Positions 11,430 to 19,786 of a stretch of DNA of 28,255 nt are shown piece after piece. The notes beneath the pieces were generated by a model. That model had not been told where the DNA came from. It ran no database searches and was given only the letters and a program-made list of their open reading frames with translations. This stretch comes from a virus. The DNA is taken from the IMG/VR virus record IMGVR_UViG_3300031227_000303, positions 1 to 28,255 of that record. One strand, 5' to 3'. Both the position numbers and the translations under genes were made by a program. The first letter of the stretch is position 1, and each line of letters starts with the position of its first letter.

Positions 11430-14156
11430 ATGCCTACCAAAAAGAAAAACCCACTCACAACAGATACAATCGATTTTGCAAAACTTTATACTCCGACTAG
11501 TAAACAAATGGAAGCACATTTACGACCGGAGAAGTATATATTATTTGGGGGAGCAATGAGAGGAGGAAAATCGGTTCACAAAGATACTATAGTGTTAAGT
11601 AAGACTAAAGGATATATTCCTATATGTGAAGTAGAAAAAAATGATTTTATTTTATCTATGACGGAAAAAGGCAAGTTAGAATACTCAAAAGTATTGAATA
11701 CAAATTATATTCCAAATGAACTTACTTATAAAATTACTACTAGAACAGAACAATCTATTATTTGTAGTTATACGCATCCCGTCTTAACGCAACGGGGGTG
11801 GGTAAGATATAATGAATTAATTTTGGATGATAAGATTGCAATTTCTAGACAGCACCCTTCTCCCGATTTAGAATTTTCTGAGATAATTTATGATGGGTGG
11901 TGTCTTGCTATCATTGCACATTTAATTGGGAATGGGTGCGTAACAGAAGGCACTCCAGTTCTATCTTGTTTTAATTTAAAACAAATTCAATTTCTACTTC
12001 GTATTTTGCCTGAAAATTTTAAATTTACTGAATATAGCGAAGGAAAATTTGGTATTTCAGACCCAAAGAATCCCGGTAAAAATTTATTAACTGATATATT
12101 AAGAGAATTAGGGCTATATGGTAAAACTAGTTATTATAAGTTTATTCCTCATCAATATAAAAATCTTTGTAAAGAAGATTCTGCTTTTTTCTTAAATTGT
12201 CTTTATGGGACGGATGGTTGGGCTTGTTTGGGTGAGAAACGTTGTGAGGTTGGTTACACTAGTACAAGTAAACAATTGGTTCTTGATGTTAAAGATATGC
12301 TGTTAAAATTTGGTATTGTTGGTATGTTTAGTCAGAAAAAAACTCCATCTGACTTTGGAGTTGCTTATACTATATCTATTAAACGAGCCAATGATATTAA
12401 AAAATTTATTAAAGAAATTGGGATTTATGGTAAAGAAACGGGGACTGGGGCTTGTTTAGCTCGATTAGAAAATACTAAGTGCTCATTTAACGGTGATACT
12501 ATTCCGAAGATTATGTTTAAGCATCTTTTGGATGGTATGAGTTGCTCTAAAGGGACTAAGCAATATAAATTAAAGAAAAATTTTAGATATTTAGGACAGC
12601 CCACTGTACAACGTCAATATCTTCAAGAAGCTATTAAAGATTATCCAGAATTTGGTGTTTTGTATGACGTTGCACATTCTGATTTATATTGGGATGATAT
12701 TAGATCGTTGGAGAGCCTTAATAAAGAAGAAAATTTATATGACTTAGAGATAGAAGGAAATCATAATTTTGTAGCTAATAATATTATTGTACATAACTCC
12801 GCTTGGCTCGTTGCAGAAGCTCTGCAACTCTCCTTCGATTACCCCGATAATAGGGGATTTTTATGTAGGCATGAAGCCGCTACATTTATGAAGACCACCT
12901 ATTTAGAATTAATGAAATTTTTACCGCCAGAAGCCATAGCTAATCATAACCAGAGCAGACAGTTTATTGAATTAATAAATGGTAGCCGTATTGACTATGG
13001 TGGGTTGAAGGCCACTGAAGGCGCAAAGTCTTTGGAACGATTAAAATCAATGACATTAGGTTGGTTTGGAATTGATGAAGCGACTGAAACAAATGAAGAG
13101 TTGTTTAAATTATTAATGACTCGTTTATCCTTGAAAACACCACGTTCCCCAAATATGCATTTCAGGGGAATGATAACAGCAAATCCAGAGCCGGGTTGGG
13201 TAAAGCAACGGTTTGTAGACCAACAACAAGATAATTATTATTTTGTATCTGCACTTCCTAAAGATAATCCCCATAACCCAGATACCTATGAGTCAGAATT
13301 ACGGAGAGAGTTAGAAAAAGACCCTGAGTGGGTGGCTCGATATTTAGACGGGGATTGGGAAGTTGATTCCCTGACCCCATTTCCATTGGTATTTCCTTTA
13401 TCTAATATTAGGTCTGCTGTAGATTTGGGGAGATTGGATAAGTGGGAAATTATAGAAGATACTAAAGATAAAGATAAAGATGAAGAATGGAATCCAGAAG
13501 TAGATGGGGAACAAACAGCAGAAGCCAAAGAAAAAAAGAAAAAAGATAATACAACAGTTGTACTCGCCGCTGATATTGGTGCTGGAACTGGTGGTGATGA
13601 GTCAGTGCTTGTTTCAAGAATCAATGGTTTCTGTAAATTAGAATTTCGTAGTAAGAAGATGAACACGATGGCTTTTGCTGGAAAAATAGGCCAGACGGCG
13701 ATAGAGTTAGAGGCAGAAGGTTTTTCAGTTGACAGGATAGTGGTTGATGGGACTGGATTAGGAATTGGTGTTTGTGATAGATTAGATGAAGATGAATATT
13801 TAAGAAAGCGGCTGGAGAGATTTATTGCTGGTGGAAAGCCCAGAAATAAAGAAAGGCTTAAATTAAATAAGCATGAACTGTTGACGAGAGATTATTTTAA
13901 TGCGAAAGCTGAAGCATATTGGGAATTTAGAGAAGCAATGCAGGAAGGTAAGGTATCTTTACCTGATGATACTGATTTATTATCTCAGCTTCAGCCAATT
14001 AGATATAGGTTACGTTCTGATAGACAAATTCAAATTGAATCAAAGGATGATTTAAAAAGGCGTGGACTCAAATCTCCTGACATTGCAGAAGCATTTATTA
14101 TGCTATATGCACGAGGAAGCAGGGTCGCATCTGATTTGAATATTTTTTATATTTAA
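11430..14156 (+). CDS. terL: Phage terminase large subunit, interrupted by an intein
   Basis: A 908-residue precursor, about 499 residues after splicing. The ATPase domain has Walker A GGAMRGGK|S, split by the intein, and Walker B WFGIDEA. The C-terminal nuclease has an RNase H-like core beginning with ADIGAGTGGDES, then VVDGTGLGIG and the late acidic SPDIAEAF. A Lys/Glu-rich linker (about residues 672-706) joins the two. The enzyme powers DNA packaging through the portal and cuts concatemers. GGAG precedes the ATG. It is the first gene of the structural block and is followed by the portal gene after 15 bases. Without splicing the P-loop would be disrupted, so packaging should depend on protein splicing. 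Confidence 0.95.
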   Translation: MPTKKKNPLTTDTIDFAKLYTPTSKQMEAHLRPEKYILFGGAMRGGKSVHKDTIVLSKTKGYIPICEVEKNDFILSMTEKGKLEYSKVLNTNYIPNELTYKITTRTEQSIICSYTHPVLTQRGWVRYNELILDDKIAISRQHPSPDLEFSEIIYDGWCLAIIAHLIGNGCVTEGTPVLSCFNLKQIQFLLRILPENFKFTEYSEGKFGISDPKNPGKNLLTDILRELGLYGKTSYYKFIPHQYKNLCKEDSAFFLNCLYGTDGWACLGEKRCEVGYTSTSKQLVLDVKDMLLKFGIVGMFSQKKTPSDFGVAYTISIKRANDIKKFIKEIGIYGKETGTGACLARLENTKCSFNGDTIPKIMFKHLLDGMSCSKGTKQYKLKKNFRYLGQPTVQRQYLQEAIKDYPEFGVLYDVAHSDLYWDDIRSLESLNKEENLYDLEIEGNHNFVANNIIVHNSAWLVAEALQLSFDYPDNRGFLCRHEAATFMKTTYLELMKFLPPEAIANHNQSRQFIELINGSRIDYGGLKATEGAKSLERLKSMTLGWFGIDEATETNEELFKLLMTRLSLKTPRSPNMHFRGMITANPEPGWVKQRFVDQQQDNYYFVSALPKDNPHNPDTYESELRRELEKDPEWVARYLDGDWEVDSLTPFPLVFPLSNIRSAVDLGRLDKWEIIEDTKDKDKDEEWNPEVDGEQTAEAKEKKKKDNTTVVLAADIGAGTGGDESVLVSRINGFCKLEFRSKKMNTMAFAGKIGQTAIELEAEGFSVDRIVVDGTGLGIGVCDRLDEDEYLRKRLERFIAGGKPRNKERLKLNKHELLTRDYFNAKAEAYWEFREAMQEGKVSLPDDTDLLSQLQPIRYRLRSDRQIQIESKDDLKRRGLKSPDIAEAFIMLYARGSRVASDLNIFYI
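11571..12797 (+). mobile_element. Intein with LAGLIDADG homing-endonuclease domain in terL
   Basis: In-frame insertion of 409 codons (residues 48-456). It begins with Ser (SVHKDTIVLS, block A), has block B as SYTHPVLT, two LAGLIDADG-type motifs (AHLIGNG near residue 170 and CLYGTDGW near residue 265), then block F YDLEIEGNHNFVANN and block G IIVHN, followed by extein Ser457. Removing it restores GGAMRGGKSAWLVAEA, a normal terminase P-loop. It is a Ser1 intein with Ser+1. In the first LAGLIDADG motif the usual Asp is Asn, which may weaken or remove DNA cutting by that half-site. Inteins in terminase P-loops are known; this one looks able to splice. Confidence 0.92.
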
Positions 14157-14171
14157 CGGAGAGAACTAGTA

Positions 14172-15632
14172 ATGCTTAAAGTAAAAAAAATATCCCCTAA
14201 AAAATTAAAATTAAAATTAAAGGCCAAACTTGATAAGGCGTCCAAGACGACTCCTTTAATAGTAGCGGCAATTGGATTAAATAATCCAATCATTCGTCCC
14301 GCTACCAAATACACAGAATATGCCGAGCTTTATAATTCTAATGTTTGGGTTTATTCATGTATTAGGGCGATTGCAGATGCCGGTATGGGTTTACCTTTAC
14401 GTGTTTTTTATAAAGCTCTCAATGATGAGGAAGTAGAAAAAGCAATTAAACTTAAAAAACGAGTTATTACTAAAGATCCAACTGATAAGGTTCAGTGGAT
14501 TGAAGTGGACGATGAAGATAGAACTGTAATGCTACTTCAAAATCCGAGCCCCGTTGCGACTTGGGTAGATTTAGTAGAAGCTACAATGATATATTTAGAA
14601 ATTGATGGTAATGCGTTTTGGGAAGTAAGTAGGGTTGGAGCAATTCCTACAGAATTATATCCGATGCGTCCTGATAGGGTATCAATAATTCCAAGAAAAG
14701 ATGGTAAGGGCGTAAAAGGGTATCTTTTTAAATTAAATAATAGGGCAAAAGGAGCGACATTACCTGCTGAAGATGTCCTTCATTTTAAATATTTTAATCC
14801 TTTGGATGATTGGCGTGGAATGGGGTCCGTACAACCTGCAACCGATGCTATTATTAAATATCAGTATATTGATAGGTATAATAAGAATTTCTTTAAGAAC
14901 GATGCTACTCCTGCTGGTTATTTATGGACAGAGCGCCCCTTAGAAGAAGAGGATATAAAGAGGGTATCTACACAGTGGAACCAGGGGCATAGGGGCGTTG
15001 GGCATGCACACAAAACCGCCGTAATGCCTTTCGGTCTTAAATACGAGAGGCTTGGGTCAGAGCCTAAAGGTGATTGGTTTACAGAGTTAGTTAAATCCTC
15101 TCGTGAGGAAATGTTATCTTCTTTCTCTGTTCCTCCAGTTCACGTTGGGTTGATGGAACATGCTAAGTATGATAATTATAAATTACAGGAATTTGCATTT
15201 TATCGTGGAACAATACGGCCAAAAACACAAAAGATTTCTGCTGTTTTAACTAGATTTTTGAATGATGAATTTGGGGAAATAGATAAGAAAACTTATTGGG
15301 TCGAGTTTGATTTTGAAGAATTCCTTGGTGAAGATATTAAACAGAAAATTGATAGATACTATCGATTATTCTCAATGGCGGCTATTACTCCTAATACAAT
15401 TATTGAAGAATTTAATCTTGGTAAGCCCTATGAGGATGGTGATACTTATTATATTGCTCCGGGGTATTTGCCAGTTGATGGCGAATCAAGGCGTGAATTA
15501 GCAATGATGGGCGATGAGTACAACGAAGCAAAGCGACAGTTTGATAATGCTGTGGCAGAAGCACACCCGGCGACTAATGAGAATGCTCAAGATGGGGGCC
15601 AAGAGGAAGTAGCGGAAGAAACAGATGAGTAA
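14172..15632 (+). CDS. Portal protein, HK97 family
   Basis: A 486-residue protein with the family pattern: NVWVYSCIRAIADA near residue 57, a stem region with LEIDGNAFWEV and ELYPMRPDRV, LHFKYFNPLDDWRGMGSV, and SVPPVHVGL followed by a long helix (KLQEFAFYRGTIRP). An acidic Glu/Asp-rich C-terminal tail follows. Portals form the dodecameric ring through which terminase pumps DNA. GGAGAG precedes the ATG. The gene follows terL and overlaps the next gene by 8 bases, the normal order in HK97- and SPP1-like phages. The basic N-terminus (KKISPKKLKLKLK) is a little longer than usual. Confidence 0.93.
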   Translation: MLKVKKISPKKLKLKLKAKLDKASKTTPLIVAAIGLNNPIIRPATKYTEYAELYNSNVWVYSCIRAIADAGMGLPLRVFYKALNDEEVEKAIKLKKRVITKDPTDKVQWIEVDDEDRTVMLLQNPSPVATWVDLVEATMIYLEIDGNAFWEVSRVGAIPTELYPMRPDRVSIIPRKDGKGVKGYLFKLNNRAKGATLPAEDVLHFKYFNPLDDWRGMGSVQPATDAIIKYQYIDRYNKNFFKNDATPAGYLWTERPLEEEDIKRVSTQWNQGHRGVGHAHKTAVMPFGLKYERLGSEPKGDWFTELVKSSREEMLSSFSVPPVHVGLMEHAKYDNYKLQEFAFYRGTIRPKTQKISAVLTRFLNDEFGEIDKKTYWVEFDFEEFLGEDIKQKIDRYYRLFSMAAITPNTIIEEFNLGKPYEDGDTYYIAPGYLPVDGESRRELAMMGDEYNEAKRQFDNAVAEAHPATNENAQDGGQEEVAEETDE

Positions 15633-16494
15633 TGTTGCCATAGAACAAGTATCTGCTTTTCAGAACTTTCTAATTAGTTATACTAATTTACGAGAAGGTA
15701 AAATGATTCGTAGATTAAGTATTGATATTACCAGATATACACTATGGTTTAGTCGAGATTATGCGGATATTATTAATAATATTAGGCATAAAGTAGCCTT
15801 AGACTATTTGATGTCTCTCCAAAAAGCAGAAGTTAGTATCGAATTTATTGACATTGAAAATATAGAAGGAATGCGAGAATCATTAGAGAAAGTTTATGTT
15901 CAAATTTTGGTAAGCTCAGGAGAACGCGCCGCTGAATTTATGAATATTGGATTTTCCTTTAATTTAGTAAGAGATGAATATATTGAAGCGGCACGTAAGT
16001 TTTCTGGAGATTTAATTACCAATATTAGTAATGATACAAAATTGATAGTTAAAGACACTATTACCAGAGGCATTGAGGAGGGATGGGGAGCACCAAAGAT
16101 AGGTCGTGCTTTAGAAAATTACGTTGGAATGAATCAACGGCAATTAATAGCATTAAATAAGCTTGAGGAGAAGTTAAAAAGATGCGGAATTACTGGAATA
16201 GATTTAGAGAGACAAGTCTCTAATGAAGCGGTTAAAAAAAGACGGTATCGTAATTTAATGATTTCTAGGACAGAAGCAGCAAGAGCAAGGTCTGAGGGGG
16301 CATTAGAAGTTTATAAAAAAGATGGACTTGAGAAGGTAATATATATTACAGCGTCAAATCCATGTCCTATTTGCTCCCCTTGGGAAAGTAGAGTATTAAC
16401 ATTGCATGAGGCTGAAGGATTAATTCCGCAACATGGGAATTGTTTATGTATGTGGATTCCGTATACAGAAAATATTGAAGAAAGTATTAGATAA
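15625..16494 (+). CDS. Head morphogenesis protein, SPP1 gp7/Mu F-like
   Basis: A 289-residue protein. The N-terminal two thirds are helical. The C-terminal module carries the family signature: ISRTEAARARSEGAL, then SNPCPICSPW and PQHGNCLCMWIPY, a Cys/His cluster typical of the Phage_Mu_F (minor head protein) domain. Such proteins are in few copies per virion, bind the portal and help DNA ejection or head assembly. It overlaps the portal gene by 8 bases, and the prohead protease gene starts 14 bases after its stop. Confidence 0.9.
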   Translation: MSNVAIEQVSAFQNFLISYTNLREGKMIRRLSIDITRYTLWFSRDYADIINNIRHKVALDYLMSLQKAEVSIEFIDIENIEGMRESLEKVYVQILVSSGERAAEFMNIGFSFNLVRDEYIEAARKFSGDLITNISNDTKLIVKDTITRGIEEGWGAPKIGRALENYVGMNQRQLIALNKLEEKLKRCGITGIDLERQVSNEAVKKRRYRNLMISRTEAARARSEGALEVYKKDGLEKVIYITASNPCPICSPWESRVLTLHEAEGLIPQHGNCLCMWIPYTENIEESIR

Positions 16495-16508
16495 TAGGAG
16501 CAGTAATA

Positions 16509-17792
16509 ATGAAAGTTAAGATTGAAAACATCACAGAAAAAATTCTTAAATCTATGGAAAACAACCAAGATTTATATGCTTTGAGAATGCGGTTTCTTCA
16601 ATTATGGGATAAGTATTTTCAAAATACTTCCATTCATTCTGTGACACAGAGGCCGGGAGTTATTAATAAAGTAGATTTTCTTCATAATTATTCTTTGCTT
16701 ATGTCTGAATTTAAGGACAGGGGGTTAGGGTTTAATACTCATTCTGTAGATAAGTATCTAATGAGGAAGAATTTTCTACGGGGTATTTCCCCGTCAGAAA
16801 TTGGGGAGATTGTAGTTGCTCACGATTGCATTGTTATACACGGCGATGTTTTGAAAAATCCGAAAACTGCTGCTACTATGGATATTTCAGTAAGAAAGGA
16901 TGTTAAGGATTTTCTGGAAACTAAGGATAACGAGGAAAGTTCTTTAATTTCTAAATTTATTACGAATCAAATTGATGGTGGCATTGAAATAAGAATAACT
17001 GACAATAAACCCTCTGGGGAAAAGTATGTCCCTCTCTTCGATTTGGTCTTACGGCCCCATAGTAGCTACGAAACCAAAGTCTGGAAAGATGGAGAAGAAG
17101 TAAGTAATGCTGATTTTACCTATGATATTGATAATACTATAGTTGCAACGATTGAGTCGAAAGAATTACGTAAGGATAACAATAAATTTGCCTATACATG
17201 TAAGTTAGGTAGTATTGATATTGGGCCTACGGAACTAATAGACGATTCATTAGTGGTTGGTACTAAGGTTAAATTAGAGCTAAATAAAAATGAATTTTCT
17301 GAAAATGGTGAATTGAATTTAAAGTTACATAAAATTTTAGAAGCCACGCAGGATGATGAAACTACTGGAGAGGCCTATAAGAAATTATTGAAAGTCCTTG
17401 AAACCACACAACTTAAAAAATTTGCTGATTTTAAGATAAACAAATTAAATACTCCAGAACACGTTGCAGGAGGCATTGTATATGAGCCCGATGTCGTAGA
17501 TTTACAGGGTGATTTTACAGATCAAGCCGAAATTCAAAAAGCTATGTATTATTTTATGGAACAGCAACATCAGATGAAAATTATGCATGGTGGAATCCCA
17601 CGAGATGATATTGTTGTATTAGAGAATTTTCAGGCTGAAATTGATACAATGAAGGGCGGCCAGCTCCTCAGGAAGGGTGCTTGGTATCTTACGGTCAAAG
17701 TCAACGATGAGGGAATTTGGCAAGATATAGAGTCTGGAGAAATTACTGGATTTAGTCTTGGTGGATATTCTCAGGCTGAAATTCTGGAATAA
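16509..17792 (+). CDS. Prohead protease, XkdF-like (S78_2), with long N-terminal region
   Basis: A 427-residue protein. Residues about 310-425 match the XkdF-type prohead protease: HVAGGIVYEPDVVDLQGDF, a helix, IMHGG with His360, then WYLTVKVNDEGIW and GEITGFSLGGYS with Ser416. His and Ser in these positions are the expected catalytic pair. The preceding 300 residues hold an unusual region with VIHGDVLKNPKTA and MDISVR, and a later beta-rich FAYTCKLGSIDIGPTE part, which may be a nucleotidyltransferase-like and OB-like pair (tentative). The frame stops soon after GGYS, while the segment usually found next in this family (VDEVSLVDKAANGRKFF) is encoded after a 160-bp gap in the next gene. Confidence 0.8.
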   Translation: MKVKIENITEKILKSMENNQDLYALRMRFLQLWDKYFQNTSIHSVTQRPGVINKVDFLHNYSLLMSEFKDRGLGFNTHSVDKYLMRKNFLRGISPSEIGEIVVAHDCIVIHGDVLKNPKTAATMDISVRKDVKDFLETKDNEESSLISKFITNQIDGGIEIRITDNKPSGEKYVPLFDLVLRPHSSYETKVWKDGEEVSNADFTYDIDNTIVATIESKELRKDNNKFAYTCKLGSIDIGPTELIDDSLVVGTKVKLELNKNEFSENGELNLKLHKILEATQDDETTGEAYKKLLKVLETTQLKKFADFKINKLNTPEHVAGGIVYEPDVVDLQGDFTDQAEIQKAMYYFMEQQHQMKIMHGGIPRDDIVVLENFQAEIDTMKGGQLLRKGAWYLTVKVNDEGIWQDIESGEITGFSLGGYSQAEILE

Positions 17793-17825
17793 ATTGTTTA
17801 TTTTTTCACTAATGTTGTAATTACC

Positions 17826-17870
17826 ATACCACTAAAATTTTATTATTGACTTCTATAAATTTTGTGGTAT
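17826..17870. repeat. Imperfect inverted repeat around promoter P2
   Basis: Arms 17826-17840 and 17857-17870 pair over 14 bp with a single bulged T at 17833. The 16-bp loop contains the -35 element and the right arm overlaps the -10. As RNA it could end transcription from upstream (no T-run follows). As DNA it could be an operator or cruciform. Confidence 0.55.
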
Positions 17871-17873
17871 AAT
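17831..17873 (+). promoter_or_regulatory. Structural-operon promoter P2 with the same upstream box as P1
   Basis: TTGACT (17846-17851), a 16-bp spacer and TATAAT (17868-17873) with TG one base before it. ACTAAAATTT (17831-17840) lies exactly 5 bases upstream of the -35, as at P1. It would give extra transcription of the scaffold-like and capsid genes. Confidence 0.75.
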
Positions 17874-17877
17874 GCTA

Positions 17878-17890
17878 TTCATTGAATGAA
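17878..17890 (+). promoter_or_regulatory. Palindrome at the predicted P2 start
   Basis: TTCATT-G-AATGAA is a perfect 6-bp inverted repeat at about the first transcribed base, the same place as the stem-loop behind P1. Possible repressor site. Confidence 0.3.
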
Positions 17891-17927
17891 GACGAAGGCA
17901 GAGATTTGCGAGTACCTCCTACCTAAT

Positions 17928-17978
17928 TTTCTCGTGAAATGCTACTAAAGCCTTGCTCAATAAGCACTTAGCGAGAAA
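17928..17978 (+). promoter_or_regulatory. Leader hairpin covering the start region
   Basis: TTTCTCG (17928-17934) pairs with CGAGAAA (17972-17978). Inside, TGCT (17940-17943) pairs with AGCA (17963-17966) with two mismatches between. It ends 4 bases before ATG 17983 and places the alternative TTG 17953 in the loop. An ACCTCC segment just upstream (17914-17919) is complementary to the internal ribosome binding site GGAGGT at 18105-18110. Translation control is possible. Confidence 0.4.
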
Positions 17979-17982
17979 TCTT

Positions 17983-18660
17983 ATGTTTTTTTCCACCGTA
18001 AATCCAAAGCGGAAATTATTTAACATTGAGGTTGATGAAGTCAGTCTCGTTGATAAGGCCGCTAATGGAAGAAAATTCTTTGTAATTAAAAGACATAAAC
18101 CTATGGAGGTAAAACCCTTGAAAAAAGAACTGATTGATTTACTTAAATCATTCGTTCCACAGAACGCTGTGGTAGATTTGGAAAAGTTGGAAATCTCAGA
18201 AGAGGATCAAGAAAAGCTTTTAAAGTCTCTTAAAGTATTGGAAAGTTATAAAAATGACGTTCCGGACGAGATTATTAAGGCTATTTCTACGGTTCTTTTC
18301 ACTCAAATCGAAATGAAAAAAAGCGATGAGATTGAACCTAAAAAAGATACCAAGGATAATACAGTAGACGTTTTGGACGAAGAAATACTTACTAAAGCCA
18401 TTGTTGCGGCTATTGCAGAAGCGGCAAAACTTGATAAAGATGAAATTAAAGTTGGGGAACTTGTTACATCTTTAACTGAAAAACTTGATAAAATTCTTAC
18501 TTGCGTTGAAAAGAAAGATGATTCTGAAGAAGACGAAGATAAAGAAAATGACAAGATGTACACTGAAAAAGAAGCTCAGAACATGAAAGATGAATCTTAT
18601 AATAAAGGTGTAGAAGACACCATTGCCGAAGTTGAATCAACTTATGGTAAAGATAAATAA
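17983..18660 (+). CDS. Prohead protease C-terminal segment plus scaffold-like protein
   Basis: About 225 residues from ATG 17983, with no good ribosome binding site there. The first 35 residues contain VDEVSLVDKAANGRKFF, a segment that in XkdF-type proteases follows the catalytic part in the same chain, so this looks like the detached end of the protease encoded at 16509-17792. The rest is a Lys/Glu/Asp-rich helical region (LEKLEISEEDQEKLLKSLK and an acidic DDSEEDEDKEND stretch), as expected for a capsid scaffold. A strong GGAGGT lies 7 bases before an in-frame TTG at 18118, so a shorter 180-residue scaffold product is likely. The major capsid gene follows 19 bases later. Confidence 0.65.
   Translation: MFFSTVNPKRKLFNIEVDEVSLVDKAANGRKFFVIKRHKPMEVKPLKKELIDLLKSFVPQNAVVDLEKLEISEEDQEKLLKSLKVLESYKNDVPDEIIKAISTVLFTQIEMKKSDEIEPKKDTKDNTVDVLDEEILTKAIVAAIAEAAKLDKDEIKVGELVTSLTEKLDKILTCVEKKDDSEEDEDKENDKMYTEKEAQNMKDESYNKGVEDTIAEVESTYGKDK
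18105..18120 (+). promoter_or_regulatory. Internal ribosome binding site and TTG start (nested scaffold)
   Basis: GGAGGT at 18105-18110, a 7-base spacer and TTG at 18118, in frame with the surrounding gene. It is the best ribosome binding site in this gene, better than at either upstream start. It would yield a 180-residue product (KKELIDLLKSF onward). Nested scaffold genes inside prohead protease genes are known in tailed phages. Confidence 0.55.
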
Positions 18661-18679
18661 CATTGGAGGTCTAATTTAG

Positions 18680-19765
18680 ATGCCAAAGATTGATATTAAA
18701 AAAACTGTATCGGAAACAATGAAGAGCCTTGCTGTTCGCAAATCAACGTTGGATCCAGATGCAGGAAATGTAGAAAATAAAATTAGCCTTGCAAAATATA
18801 TTCGTGGCGCTTCTGGCCGAGGTTGGGAAGATGCTGACGTAGATAAGTCTTTGTATTGCACGGTTAATAAAGTTCTCACAGAAGGCACGAGCACTGCTGG
18901 TGGTTTCTTAGTTGCTCCCGAATATTCTAAAGATTTGATTGGGTTGCTGGAAGCTAAATCAGTTGTTCGTCAACTGGGACCGCAAATACTTCCTATTAAT
19001 AGTGATACTATTAATATTCCCAGAAATACTGATGGGTCTACTGCTTATTGGGTAGATGAAGATACGGCTACTACTGAAAGTGACCTTACTTTTGGGCAAC
19101 TCACGCTAGTTCTGAAGGGGTTAGGCGCACTTGTTCGTACAAGTAATTTCTTGCTTGCAGACGCTTCTCCGGCAATTGATGCCCTTATTCGTAACGATAT
19201 GATGTCTAAAATTGCCCTCTTAGAAGACCTTGCATTCTTGTTTGGTACTGGCGGTGATCAGCCCCTTGGTCTGTATAATGACCCCGATATTAGTAGTGTT
19301 ATTCTTGGTGATCCTAATGGGGCTGCTCCCACAGTGGACAATCTTTATGATGCCATGTATGCGATAGAAGCCAATAACGCTAGTTACAATGCTTGGGTTA
19401 TGAATCCCAGAACTAAGAATACGCTTCGTAAGCTGAAAGATGCTAATGGTCAGTATATTTGGCAGATGGGCGATATTACTAAGGGTGAGCCTGATACCCT
19501 GCTCGGCCTCCCGGTCAAGATGACTACTCAAATTCCGATTACTACGACTTGTGGAGTAAACGCTGACTGTTCTCACATTTTCTTAGGCGATTGGAGTGAG
19601 TTTATTATAGCAGAGCGTGCAAACGAAGGTCTGAAAATGGCTATTTCTGATGAAGAAGGTGATTCGTTTGCTAAGAATCTGTCGGCTATTCGCGGTGTGC
19701 TTAGAGTCGATTCTGGAGCTAGGCAACCCGGCGCATTTTATATTATTAATGGCGTTCGTGCGTAA
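18680..19765 (+). CDS. Major capsid protein, HK97 fold
   Basis: A 361-residue protein with the HK97-type pattern: a helical N-arm, then LTEGTSTAGGFLVAPEYSK at about residue 70, IPRNTDGSTAYWVDE, a long backbone-helix region, ALLEDLAFLFGTGGDQPLG, and the late LGDWSEFIIAERA and SGARQPGAF. The gene has the strongest Shine-Dalgarno in the block (GGAGGT, 13 bases before ATG). Unlike HK97 itself the N-terminal scaffold region is short, in line with a separate scaffold encoded just upstream. Codon usage shows more G and C than the accessory genes, as expected for a highly expressed gene. Confidence 0.95.
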   Translation: MPKIDIKKTVSETMKSLAVRKSTLDPDAGNVENKISLAKYIRGASGRGWEDADVDKSLYCTVNKVLTEGTSTAGGFLVAPEYSKDLIGLLEAKSVVRQLGPQILPINSDTINIPRNTDGSTAYWVDEDTATTESDLTFGQLTLVLKGLGALVRTSNFLLADASPAIDALIRNDMMSKIALLEDLAFLFGTGGDQPLGLYNDPDISSVILGDPNGAAPTVDNLYDAMYAIEANNASYNAWVMNPRTKNTLRKLKDANGQYIWQMGDITKGEPDTLLGLPVKMTTQIPITTTCGVNADCSHIFLGDWSEFIIAERANEGLKMAISDEEGDSFAKNLSAIRGVLRVDSGARQPGAFYIINGVRA

Positions 19766-19786
19766 TTTATTACAGGAGTTTAATAC

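Noticed and set aside
11405-11500. 31-codon frame overlapping the terminase start
   Set aside because: Starts upstream of the terminase ribosome binding site and overlaps the TerL frame; no support beyond an ATG.
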